DNA of 64,000 nt, taken from NCBI RefSeq assembly GCF_029690065.1, contig NZ_CP121463.1, positions 3,038,001 through 3,102,000 on the forward strand, read 5' to 3'. This DNA comes from Arthrobacter sp. Y-9 (GTDB taxonomy: Bacteria > Actinomycetota > Actinomycetes > Actinomycetales > Micrococcaceae). Positions 56,913 to 64,000 of this stretch are shown piece by piece; the first letter of the stretch is position 1; each line of letters starts with the position of its first letter. The notes beneath the pieces were generated by a model. That model did no database searches. It was not told the DNA's origin and was given only the letters and a program-made list of their open reading frames with translations. Made by a program: the position numbers and the translations under genes.

Positions 56913-58334
56913 ATGACCGCTCCCCGTAGAAAGTCCCAGCACTCCACCGCGTTCGGCAGCGACACCTCCAACGCCTCCATCGAACTGAATCCCCTGTTCA
57001 GCCGCCCGGGTGAAGCCACGGAGTTCCCCCGTTTCACCCTTCCGGAGGGTGCCGCGCTCCCGTCCACGGCGTACCAGATCGTCCACGACGAAGCGATGCT
57101 GGACGGCAACGCCCGCCTCAATCTGGCCACGTTCGTGGGGACCTGGATGGAGGCCGAAGCCGGCAAGCTCTACGCCGAGACCGTCGATAAGAACATGATC
57201 GACAAAGACGAGTACCCGAAGACCGCGGACATCGAACACCGCTGCTGGCGCATCCTCGCCGATCTGTGGCACGCACCCGATCCGGAGCGTTCAGTGGGCA
57301 CGTCCACCATCGGATCGTCGGAGGCCTGCATGCTGGCGGGTCTCGCGCTCAAGCGGCGCTGGCAGCACGCCCGGCGGAAGGCCGGCCTGTCCACGGAGCG
57401 GCCGAACATCATCATGAGCTCCGCGGTCCAGGTCTGCTGGGAGAAGTTCTGCAACTACTTCGAGGTGGAGGCCCGATACGTCCCGATCTCGGAGGAGCAC
57501 CCGGTCCTGGACGGCCACGAACTCGAGAAGTACGTGGATGAGAACACCATCGGCGTCGTGGCGATCATGGGCGTGACCTACACGGGCATGTACGAACCGG
57601 TCGAGAAGATCTCCAAGGCACTCGACGCGATCCAGAAGACGAGCGGCCTGGACATCCCGATCCACGTCGACGGCGCTTCCGGGGCCATGGTGGCGCCGTT
57701 CCTCCAGCCGAAACTGGCATGGGACTTCCGCGTGCCCCGCGTCATCTCCATCAACACCTCGGGACACAAGTACGGGCTCGTCTACCCCGGCCTGGGCTGG
57801 GTGGTGTGGCGGGATGAGTCCGACCTGCCGGAGGACCTGATCTTCCACGTCAGCTATCTCGGCGGTGACATGCCCACTTTCGCGCTGAACTTCTCACGTC
57901 CCGGCGCCCAGGTGCTCCTGCAGTACTACCTGTTCCTGCGGCTCGGCCGGGAGGGGTACCGCTCCGTGCATGCGGCGTGCCGGGACGTCGCCCGCTATCT
58001 GGCCCACGAGATCGGGGCCATGGAGCCGTTCCAGCTCTGGAACGACGGCTCGGACATCCCCGTCTTCGCCTGGCGGCTCAAGCCCGGCTTCACGGGTGGA
58101 TGGACCTTGCAGCATCTCTCGGACCGGCTTCGCATGGCGGGCTGGCTGGTACCCGCGTATCCGATGCCGGACGGCATGACGGACCTGACCGTGCAGCGCG
58201 TCGTGGTCCGCAATGGCTTCACCCGCGATCTCGCGGAGAGCTTCCTGCAGGACCTGCGCACCGCCGTCGAGTTCCTCGAAAAGGCCCCGACGCCGCTGCC
58301 CGAACCCGGCGAGGCGAGCGCGTTCCACCACTGA
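56913..58334 (+). CDS. gadB: Glutamate decarboxylase
   Basis: The 473-residue PLP enzyme converts glutamate to GABA and CO2, consuming a proton. Seen are the substrate region GSSEACMLAGLALKRRW, the cofactor loop IPIHVDGASGAMVAPF and the PLP-binding lysine K286 in SGHKYGLVYPGLGW. Length and N-terminus (NPLFSRPGEA, TAYQIVHDE) match bacterial GadA/GadB. A glutamate/GABA antiporter gene is not adjacent. A possible 34-base hairpin and a 325-base non-coding gap follow. Confidence 0.93.
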   Translation: MTAPRRKSQHSTAFGSDTSNASIELNPLFSRPGEATEFPRFTLPEGAALPSTAYQIVHDEAMLDGNARLNLATFVGTWMEAEAGKLYAETVDKNMIDKDEYPKTADIEHRCWRILADLWHAPDPERSVGTSTIGSSEACMLAGLALKRRWQHARRKAGLSTERPNIIMSSAVQVCWEKFCNYFEVEARYVPISEEHPVLDGHELEKYVDENTIGVVAIMGVTYTGMYEPVEKISKALDAIQKTSGLDIPIHVDGASGAMVAPFLQPKLAWDFRVPRVISINTSGHKYGLVYPGLGWVVWRDESDLPEDLIFHVSYLGGDMPTFALNFSRPGAQVLLQYYLFLRLGREGYRSVHAACRDVARYLAHEIGAMEPFQLWNDGSDIPVFAWRLKPGFTGGWTLQHLSDRLRMAGWLVPAYPMPDGMTDLTVQRVVVRNGFTRDLAESFLQDLRTAVEFLEKAPTPLPEPGEASAFHH

Positions 58335-58376
58335 GCCCGTCAGGGCGCCGGACCTTCTGTGACCTCCCCCTTCCGC

Positions 58377-58410
58377 TCGTGTGAAGTCCGTGACCCCGGG
58401 CTTCACACGA
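58377..58410. terminator. Hairpin downstream of gadB
   Basis: TCGTGTGAAG (58377-58386) and CTTCACACGA (58401-58410) are perfect complements with a 14-base loop. There is no T tract. The rest of 58335-58659, apart from this and the next hairpin, shows no gene or motif that I can support. Confidence 0.5.
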
Positions 58411-58582
58411 CGGCGGGCGTCAAGGGCCCGGCGCGGGCCTCGGAAGGGCTTCACGAGGGCGGGGAATTCGGCCCGCCTGACAAGCTCCGCTCCTGGTCCG
58501 AGGCCCTTTTTGACATTCCCTGTCACCACGGGAATCGCGTGCTCCCGGAACGAAATACGACGCCACTCTCCGGGCAACAGAA

Positions 58583-58616
58583 AGCGGGTGCCTCGCGCAT
58601 TTGCGAAGCACCCGCT
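58583..58616 (-). terminator. Terminator of the repeat-peptide gene
   Basis: AGCGGGTGCCTCGC (58583-58596) pairs with GCGAAGCACCCGCT (58603-58616) with one mismatch and a 6-base loop. On the minus strand it is followed by a TTTCTGTT run, 44 bases after the peptide gene stop. Confidence 0.75.
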
Positions 58617-58659
58617 CCTGGTGTCTCAGGTCCCTCTGAAGGAAGGGCCGGACGACGGT

Positions 58660-58923
58660 TTAGAAGGGATCAGGCCAGTTGCCCACGTTGAGGCGAGCGG
58701 TGTCCGTGACGAGGCTGGTCTTGGTCTTAGGACCGGCCGCGAAGGTGGTGGGATCGGGCCAGTTTCCGACATTCAGGCGCGCCGGGTCGGGCCAGTTGCC
58801 CACTGCCTGTACGCTCGAAGGATCGGGCCAGTTGCCGACGTTGGCACTCGCGGCGGGGACGCTCAGCGCACCGAGGCCCAGGGCCGCAGCCAGGGCAACG
58901 CCTGCTGTGAGTTTCTTCAACAT
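58660..58923 (-). CDS. Secreted repeat-peptide precursor with four VGNWPDP copies (candidate pheromone precursor)
   Basis: The 87-residue precursor has a Sec signal (MLKKL, hydrophobic 7-22) with a likely cleavage after ASA (residue 27). The mature part carries VGNWPDP at 29-35, 41-47, 52-58 and 80-86, three of them preceded by Asn and two by Arg-Leu-Asn. The protein ends right after the last copy with Phe. Synonymous differences between the DNA copies (for example Val GTC or GTG, Asp GAT or GAC, Pro CCT, CCG or CCC) show the peptide is conserved rather than the DNA. The gene has its own ribosome site (GGAAGAG), terminator and promoter, and diverges from an XRE-TPR regulator. A signal-peptide-like role is inferred; an antimicrobial or structural repeat is also possible. 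Confidence 0.85.
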   Translation of the reverse strand: MLKKLTAGVALAAALGLGALSVPAASANVGNWPDPSSVQAVGNWPDPARLNVGNWPDPTTFAAGPKTKTSLVTDTARLNVGNWPDPF

Positions 58924-59038
58924 GTTCTGCTCTTCCGTGTGGATCTATGGGGAGTGTGAGCTTCAGTGGCACATACCGCCAGCGATGCGTTGGTACTGAC
59001 TGGATCGGGAGATCGCTACGGACAAAAGATGATCCGCA

Positions 59039-59078
59039 TTGACATACATTGTAAAGTAATCACAAACGATAATGTCAA
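59039..59078. promoter_or_regulatory. AT-rich divergent promoter with inverted repeat
   Basis: TTGACAT (59039-59045) and ATGTCAA (59072-59078) form an inverted repeat. On the minus strand, TTGACA (59078-59073) and TACAAT (59053-59048) with a 19-base spacer make a sigma-70-like promoter for the peptide gene. The block is far more AT-rich than its surroundings and is a plausible binding site for the divergent XRE-TPR regulator. Confidence 0.5.
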
Positions 59079-59120
59079 GGTTTGAGTGGCTTCCCGGTCT
59101 CTTAAACTTGAGGAGGGGCA

Positions 59121-60380
59121 ATGGGCAGCGGATTTGGTGAGCGGCTTCGGGCCGAGCGCCTGGAACGCGGAATGACGCAGGCTGAGCTGGGCAAGGACCT
59201 GTACTCGCCCAGCTACATCTCCCTGCTGGAGACGGGCCGGCGGGAGCCGACCCGGGACGTCATCCAGGAACTCGCCCGGCGTCTGGAACTCGCTCCCAAG
59301 GCACTCGAAGAGTGGAACAACCGGGTCACGCAGAACGACGCGGACTACGTCCTGGCCGCCCTGTACGCCCGCCAGGCCTGGGATCTGCGCGACTACGAGC
59401 TCGCCGCCCAGCACGCCGCGGAGGCCGCCCGCATCGCCCTGGACGCCAAGAACGTCAGCGCCTGGTGGAACATGCGGTACATGCAGGCCGAGTGTCTGCT
59501 CAAGCAGGGCAAGTACTCCGAGTGTCAGGGCGTGGTGGAGCAGCTCGTGGAGCACCGCCTGGCCGTCGAGAGCGCGGGACTGGGCGTGCGCGCCCGCCAG
59601 ATGCTCGCCGCCGTCTGCCACGGTCAGGGCCGGCTCGCGGACTCCGTGGAGCACGCCCGTCAGGCCGTCGCTCTCGGCGCCCAGCTCCCCAAGGACTCCC
59701 CCATCTACTCCAGCGCGCTGCGGATCTACATCGGCGCCCTGGCGGAGACCGGGCGCCTGGACGAGGCCTGGGAGCAGTGCAAGATCCTCTCCAAGGAGGT
59801 CAGCACCAAGTCCGTCGATCACATGTCCGGCATCGTCGCGTGGGTGATCGGCAACGTCGCCTTCATGCGCCACGACTACGAAGAGGGCGTGGCCCAGCAT
59901 GACCGCGCCGCCAAGCTCCTCTCCCCCGGCAACGACATCGAGCAGTGGGCCAACTTCAACAAGGCCTCCGCCGCCATGCGCCTGAACTCCGGGATCGTGG
60001 AGGCGTCCACCCTGGCAGCGCTGGAACGCGCCGAGCTCGCGCACACCATCGTCTCCGGCACTTTGCGCGACGGGCTCGAACTGCGGTTCATCCGTGCCAA
60101 GTGGCTTTACTTGACGGATGAGCTTCCCGCGGCCATCGAGATCCTGCGCGAGGTCGTGGCGCAGGAGGACGAGATCGGCATGCACGTGGCGGCCGAGGTC
60201 CACCTGCTCCTGGGCAAGGCCCTCAAGGCCACGGACGACCTTCAGGAGGCCATGGCCTACCTGTCCCGGGCCCAGCAGCTCTTCGCCTCCGCCGGTGCTT
60301 CAGAGGGCATCCAGCAGGCCATGGACGCCATGCTGGAGATCCGGCTGGCCGAGCGCCGCGCCAAGGCCAACAGCGCCTGA
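59121..60380 (+). CDS. XRE-family HTH regulator with TPR-like body (RRNPP-like)
   Basis: The 419-residue protein has an N-terminal XRE helix-turn-helix (about 6-60) with GMTQAELGKDLYSPSYISLL and ETGRREPTRDVIQELARRL, then a helical repeat body (about 70-410) in which tandem A-x-x-A helices (YARQAWDLRDYELAAQHAAE, LRIYIGALAETGRLDEAWEQ, VAEVHLLLGKALKATDDLQE) match TPRs. This is the architecture of RRNPP receptors (Rgg, PlcR, NprR, PrgX), cytosolic proteins that bind imported peptides. GAGGAGGGG precedes the ATG. It diverges from the VGNWPDP precursor gene by 197 bases. Function as its receptor is inferred. Confidence 0.85.
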   Translation: MGSGFGERLRAERLERGMTQAELGKDLYSPSYISLLETGRREPTRDVIQELARRLELAPKALEEWNNRVTQNDADYVLAALYARQAWDLRDYELAAQHAAEAARIALDAKNVSAWWNMRYMQAECLLKQGKYSECQGVVEQLVEHRLAVESAGLGVRARQMLAAVCHGQGRLADSVEHARQAVALGAQLPKDSPIYSSALRIYIGALAETGRLDEAWEQCKILSKEVSTKSVDHMSGIVAWVIGNVAFMRHDYEEGVAQHDRAAKLLSPGNDIEQWANFNKASAAMRLNSGIVEASTLAALERAELAHTIVSGTLRDGLELRFIRAKWLYLTDELPAAIEILREVVAQEDEIGMHVAAEVHLLLGKALKATDDLQEAMAYLSRAQQLFASAGASEGIQQAMDAMLEIRLAERRAKANSA

Positions 60381-60421
60381 GGCGCGGGCTGCGCACAGCA
60401 GACAACGAAGGAACAGCGCAC

Positions 60422-60473
60422 ACGAAGGAGGGGTTCGACGCCGGTGATCACCGCCGTCGAACCCCTCCTTCGT
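60422..60473. terminator. Bidirectional terminator between XRE-TPR gene and purC
   Basis: ACGAAGGAGGGGTTCGACG (60422-60440) and CGTCGAACCCCTCCTTCGT (60455-60473) pair perfectly over 19 bases with a 14-base loop. Both flanking genes converge on it. The T tract is weak. Confidence 0.8.
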
Positions 60474-60513
60474 CGTTGCATGCGCCGGCCGGACCCACGC
60501 GGCGAGGCTGCGG

Positions 60514-61431
60514 CTACGCCTCCGGGTCGAAAGCGCGGCCGGTGAGCCGCTCGTAGGCCTCGACGTAGCGGGCGCGGGTCTTCTCGACCACCTCGGCGGG
60601 CAGCGCGGGCGGCGGGGTGTCCGACGACTTGTCCCAGCCCGATTCCGGGGAGGACAGCCAGTCGCGGACGAACTGCTTGTCGAAGCTCGGCTGGGCCTTG
60701 CCCGGCTCGTAGGCCAGTGCGTCCCAGAACCGCGAGGAGTCCGGAGTCAGGACCTCATCGCCCAGGGTGATGACGCCCGTGGCCGGATCGGTGCCGAATT
60801 CCACCTTGGTGTCGGCCAGGATGATGCCCCGCTTCCGGGCGATCTCCTCGGCCCGCGTGTACACGGTCAGGGTCAGCTCGCGCAGACGGTCCGCCACGTC
60901 CGGACCGACGGCGTCCACCACGGCTTCGAAGGTGATGTTCTCATCGTGCTCGCCCACCTCGGCCTTGGCCGACGGGGTGAAGATGGCGGGTTCCAGACGG
61001 GACCCGTCCACGAGCCCTTCCGGCAGCGGCAGGGAGCACACGGTGCGGGACTCGCGGTACTCGGCCAGGCCGGAGCCGGTCAGGTAGCCGCGCGCGATGC
61101 ACTCCACGGGGAACATGTCGAGCTTCTTGCACAGCATGGCCCGGCCCACCACGGCCGCGGGAACGCCGTCGGCCTCGGTGGAGCCGAGGACGTGGTGCTC
61201 GACGCCGAGCTGGTCGAACCACCACAGGCTCAGCTGGGTCAGGACCTTGCCCTTGTCCGGGATGGTCGATTCGAGGACGTGGTCGAAGGCGCTGATGCGG
61301 TCACTCGCCACCACCAGGAGACGATCGGTCGGCGCGTCCGGGCCGATGGGCTCGTAGAGGTCGCGGACCTTCCCGGAGTAGACGTGCCGGTACCCCGGCA
61401 GCTCCAGGACCTCGGTGTCCAGCCCGCTCAT
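60514..61431 (-). CDS. purC: Phosphoribosylaminoimidazole-succinocarboxamide (SAICAR) synthase
   Basis: The 305-residue purine-biosynthesis enzyme ligates aspartate to CAIR. The conserved start YSGKVRDLYE, the phosphate loop SDRISAFDHV, the FPVECIARGYLTGSGLAEY region and ILADTKVEFG are intact. The ATG overlaps the purD stop by 4 bases. Confidence 0.96.
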   Translation of the reverse strand: MSGLDTEVLELPGYRHVYSGKVRDLYEPIGPDAPTDRLLVVASDRISAFDHVLESTIPDKGKVLTQLSLWWFDQLGVEHHVLGSTEADGVPAAVVGRAMLCKKLDMFPVECIARGYLTGSGLAEYRESRTVCSLPLPEGLVDGSRLEPAIFTPSAKAEVGEHDENITFEAVVDAVGPDVADRLRELTLTVYTRAEEIARKRGIILADTKVEFGTDPATGVITLGDEVLTPDSSRFWDALAYEPGKAQPSFDKQFVRDWLSSPESGWDKSSDTPPPALPAEVVEKTRARYVEAYERLTGRAFDPEA

Positions 61432-62750
61432 GCCTGCTCCCCTTCCGTGGCCACGTGGCGGCCCGGCGTCCGGCGGGACGCCACCACGATCTCCCCGCGG
61501 GCGGCCTTCGCCGCGATGTCGCGGCGGAACTGGCCGCCTTCCAGCTGAATGAGCTCGATGCCGTCGTAGGCCTTCTCCCGGGCCTCCACCAGGTCATCAC
61601 CCAGCGCGACGACGGCGAGCACGCGGCCGCCTGCGGAGACCACCTTGCCTTCGTCATCCAGCGCCGTCCCGGCATGGATCACGTGGACGCCTTCCAGCGC
61701 ATTGGCTTTCTTGAGCCCGCGGATCCGGTCGCCCTTGCGGGGGGTGTCCGGGTAGTTCTCGGCGGCCAGCACCACGCAGACCGCGCTCTCGCGGGACCAG
61801 CGGAGGTCCTCGGCCTGGTCCAGCTCGCCCTTGGCCGCGGCGAGGAGCAGCCCGCCGAGCGGCGTCTTGAGGCGGGCCAGCACGGCCTGCGTCTCCGGGT
61901 CGCCGAAACGGGCGTTGAATTCGATGACGCGCATGCCACGCGAGGTCAGCGCGAGTCCGCAGTACAGCACGCCGATGAACGGGGTGCCGCGGTGGGCCAT
62001 CTCGTCCACGGTCGGCTGGGCGACCCGGTCGATGACTTCGCCCACGAGTTCCTCGGGGGCCCAGTCGAGCGGGCTGTAGGCGCCCATGCCACCGGTGTTG
62101 GGGCCCTCGTCGTTGTCGAAGATGCGCTTGAAGTCCTGGGCAGGAGCCAGCGGGACGGTGGTCTTGCCGTCGCAGAGCACGAAGAGGGAGACCTCAGGGC
62201 CGTCCAGGAACTCCTCGATCACCACGGTGCCGCCGGCGTCGAAGCAGGCCTGCGCGTGGGCCAGCGCCTCGTCGCGGTCCGACGTGACGACCACGCCCTT
62301 GCCGGCCGCCAGGCCGTCGTCCTTGACCACGTACGGCGCGCCGAAGGTGTCCAGGGCGTCCGCTGCCTCATCGGCGTTCACGGCGACCTTCGCCAGCGCC
62401 GTGGGCACGCCGGCCTCCGCCATGACCTGCTTGGCGAACGCCTTGGAGGCCTCGAGCTGGGCCGCCTCACGGCTCGGGCCGAAGACCGGGAACCCCGCCT
62501 CGCGCAGAGCGTCGGAGACACCGGCGGCCAGGGGCGCCTCGGGACCGACCACGACCAGGTCCACCTCGAGCTTCACCGCGAGCGCGGTGGCCGCGGCCGG
62601 GTCATTGGCGTCGACCGCGTGGCACGGGACCAGCTGCGCGATTCCGGCATTGCCGGGTGCTGCGTGGACCTCCGCGACCTGCGGATCGGAGAGGAGGGAG
62701 CGGATAATGGCGTGTTCGCGGCCACCCGGGCCAAGGACGAGTACCTTCAC
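61428..62750 (-). CDS. purD: Phosphoribosylamine-glycine ligase (GAR synthetase)
   Basis: The 440-residue ATP-grasp enzyme joins glycine to phosphoribosylamine. It has the N-terminal VLVLGPGGREHAI, the ATP-grasp region VVKDDGLAAGKGVVV, the PEVSLFVLCDG strand and the metal region VIEFNARFGDPETQ. Family members begin MKVLVLG, so the GTG at 62750 is preferred; TTG at 62759 and GTG at 62756 are alternatives, and none has a strong ribosome site. It forms an operon with purC. Confidence 0.95.
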   Translation of the reverse strand: MKVLVLGPGGREHAIIRSLLSDPQVAEVHAAPGNAGIAQLVPCHAVDANDPAAATALAVKLEVDLVVVGPEAPLAAGVSDALREAGFPVFGPSREAAQLEASKAFAKQVMAEAGVPTALAKVAVNADEAADALDTFGAPYVVKDDGLAAGKGVVVTSDRDEALAHAQACFDAGGTVVIEEFLDGPEVSLFVLCDGKTTVPLAPAQDFKRIFDNDEGPNTGGMGAYSPLDWAPEELVGEVIDRVAQPTVDEMAHRGTPFIGVLYCGLALTSRGMRVIEFNARFGDPETQAVLARLKTPLGGLLLAAAKGELDQAEDLRWSRESAVCVVLAAENYPDTPRKGDRIRGLKKANALEGVHVIHAGTALDDEGKVVSAGGRVLAVVALGDDLVEAREKAYDGIELIQLEGGQFRRDIAAKAARGEIVVASRRTPGRHVATEGEQA

Positions 62751-62841
62751 AGACACCAAGGGTACTGGGCGGGCCTCGGGCGCGCCCAGTCCACGAGGAA
62801 CGGTGACGTCCCGGTGGGTCCGGGCACGACGTGCGCTCGGC

Positions 62842-62900
62842 TTGTGTGCTCAGCAGATGCGGGTGCGCGGCCGAAACACCCGCATCTGCTGAGCACGCAA
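62842..62900. repeat. Long dispersed palindrome, copy B
   Basis: Arms 62842-62865 and 62877-62900 (24 bases, one mismatch) surround an 11-base spacer. The arm core is GTGCTCAGCAGATGCGGGT. Compared with copy A at 51664, arm changes are compensated in the opposite arm. It lies between purD and the asparaginase gene. Confidence 0.85.
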
Positions 62901-62936
62901 ACCGGGAGGACCGGCGCGGGGCCATAAACTGGCGGT

Positions 62937-63953
62937 ATGCCCCACACTTCACCCGCGACCTTCGACGCCGACTCCGCGGTGGAACTCGCCGTCCTGGAAC
63001 GCAGTGGCTTCATCGAATCGCGGCACCTCGGGTCCGCCGTCGTCCTCTCCGGCGACGGCCACGTGGTCACGGCCCTCGGGGACGTGGACGCCCCTGTGTT
63101 CGCCCGCTCCGCGCTCAAGCCGTTCCAGGCGCTCGCCTCGATGCGCGCCGGGGTTCCGCTGCGCGGCGCCCAAGTGGCGCTGGCCGCCGCCAGCCACGTC
63201 GGGTCCCTGGAACACATGGACGTGGTCGAGGGGATGCTCCGGGCCGGCGGCAACAAGGAGGCCGACCTCCAGTGCCCCGCGGACTGGCCGCAGGACGAGA
63301 CCGCCCGCAACTGGCTGGTCCGCACGGACAAGGGCCGCAGCCGGGTGGCCTTCAACTGCTCCGGCAAGCACGCCGCGTTCCTGTGGGCGTGCACCGAGAA
63401 CGACTGGAACAAGTCGGGCTACCTGGAACCGAACCACCCGCTGCAGCGCCTGGTGGGCAGCGTGATCGAGGAGTTCACCGGCGAGCGCATCGCCCACCTC
63501 GGCACGGACGGCTGCGGCGCACCGGTCGCCGCGGTCTCCCTGACGGGGCTGGCCCGCGCGTACTCCCGGCTGGCGAAGGCCCCCGGCGACAAGAACGCCG
63601 ACGCCCGTGCCGCCACGATCGCCACCTCGATGCTCGACTACCCCTGGGCCGTTCAGGGCAAGGGCGAGGCGAACACCGTGGTGATGGAGGAACTGGGCGT
63701 GATCGCCAAGCTGGGCGCCGAGGGCGTCATGGTCATGGCCGCGCCCTCCGGCGCGACGGTGGCCCTGAAGATCCTGGACGGCAACCTCCGGGCGGCGTCC
63801 CTCGTGGCGCTGACCCTGCTGACCGCTGCCGGGGCCCTCGAAGTGGGACCCGTGGCGGCCGTCCTGGAACAGATCGTGGAACCGGTGCTCGGCGGCGGGC
63901 GTCCCGTGGGCGGTCTCCGCCTGGGCACCCCCGTCATGGCGCTGCTGGGTTAG
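62937..63953 (+). CDS. Asparaginase (thermolabile, Rhizobium etli type)
   Basis: The 338-residue protein matches the asparaginase family typified by the thermolabile R. etli enzyme (distinct from AnsA/AnsB). Supporting motifs are FARSALKPFQALA, AAASHVGSLEHM, FNCSGKHAAFLWAC and GTDGCGAPVAAVSL. It hydrolyses asparagine to aspartate and ammonia. The ATG follows a -10-like CATAAACT, so the message may be leaderless. It is followed by another gene 8 bases later. Confidence 0.88.
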   Translation: MPHTSPATFDADSAVELAVLERSGFIESRHLGSAVVLSGDGHVVTALGDVDAPVFARSALKPFQALASMRAGVPLRGAQVALAAASHVGSLEHMDVVEGMLRAGGNKEADLQCPADWPQDETARNWLVRTDKGRSRVAFNCSGKHAAFLWACTENDWNKSGYLEPNHPLQRLVGSVIEEFTGERIAHLGTDGCGAPVAAVSLTGLARAYSRLAKAPGDKNADARAATIATSMLDYPWAVQGKGEANTVVMEELGVIAKLGAEGVMVMAAPSGATVALKILDGNLRAASLVALTLLTAAGALEVGPVAAVLEQIVEPVLGGGRPVGGLRLGTPVMALLG

Positions 63954-63961
63954 GAGCGGGA

Positions 63962-64000
63962 ATGGCAGGCGCACGACGGCGGATCGACGTCGCGGAAGGC
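63962..64000 (+). CDS. Start of an additional gene, truncated by the window end
   Basis: The frame begins ATG GCA GGC and continues open for 13 codons (MAGARRRIDVAEG) to the window end. AGGAG lies 6 bases before the ATG and the preceding stop is 8 bases away, so it is probably co-transcribed with the asparaginase gene. The product cannot be identified from 13 residues. Confidence 0.55.
   Translation, partial: MAGARRRIDVAEG

Noticed and set aside
58666-58839. CRISPR-like reading of the four repeats
   Set aside because: The repeats are in frame, vary only synonymously and encode a peptide with a signal sequence; spacing is irregular and there are no cas genes.

Overview
The window is GC-rich DNA with short intergenic gaps, many GTG starts and many 1-4 base gene overlaps. 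Gene content (actinobacterial TopA with a Lys-rich tail, Tad/DUF4244 pilus locus, MarP protease, Crp/GlxR-type regulator, PonA2-type penicillin-binding protein) points to an actinobacterium, most likely Micrococcales and Arthrobacter-like Micrococcaceae. No rRNA, CRISPR array, prophage or insertion sequence was seen. The assignment is inference from protein character, not from a database search.

Layout. 1-4136: a copper-resistance operon on the minus strand (copper chaperone, CopB-type P-type ATPase, DUF6153-like protein, DUF305 lipoprotein) behind a CsoR-type operator. 4137-9409: sugar-phosphate isomerase, exopolyphosphatase, topA and an ArsR-type regulator. 9485-15450: methyltransferase, NTF2-like protein plus NCS1 permease, lipoprotein, tRNA hydroxylase TrhO and a GNAT protein. 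15661-23280: SftH/MrfA-type helicase convergent with a minus-strand Tad pilus operon whose last gene looks frameshifted. 23377-33234: PolA-like polymerase, CoA diphosphatase, endonuclease III, a large disordered membrane protein, acs, and a two-gene ABC/FtsX transporter. 33331-41375: amino-acid oxidase and a carbohydrate-uptake locus (LacI regulator, Gfo/Idh/MocA dehydrogenase, binding protein, two permeases, DeoR regulator; no ATPase). 41387-43961: MFS pump, MarR regulator and aroQ. 44025-51652: NUDIX, marP, crp, NUDIX, ridA, DUF4177, ponA2-type PBP and a metallophosphoesterase. 51751-56577: two tandem paralogous small membrane proteins and a heterodimeric ABC exporter. 56724-58334: tRNA-Pro(CGG) and glutamate decarboxylase. 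58660-60380: a secreted repeat peptide divergent from an XRE-TPR regulator. 60514-64000: purC, purD, asparaginase and the start of one more gene.

The most striking locus is 58660-60380. An 87-residue exported precursor carries four exact copies of VGNWPDP, and every nucleotide difference between the copies is synonymous. It is divergently transcribed from a 419-residue XRE-HTH protein with a TPR-like all-helical body, the architecture of RRNPP peptide-pheromone receptors. I infer a candidate multi-copy peptide signalling system. Other items of interest are a dispersed palindrome present twice with compensatory arm changes, a new-looking tandem pair of Cys-containing membrane proteins, and an unusual disordered membrane protein next to nth.

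Much of the backbone (topA, sftH, tad locus, nth/CoA-NUDIX, acs, marP, crp, ridA, DUF4177, ponA2, metallophosphoesterase) recalls the order of the mycobacterial Rv3646c-Rv3683 region as I remember it, so this appears to be a conserved chromosomal core with local insertions.
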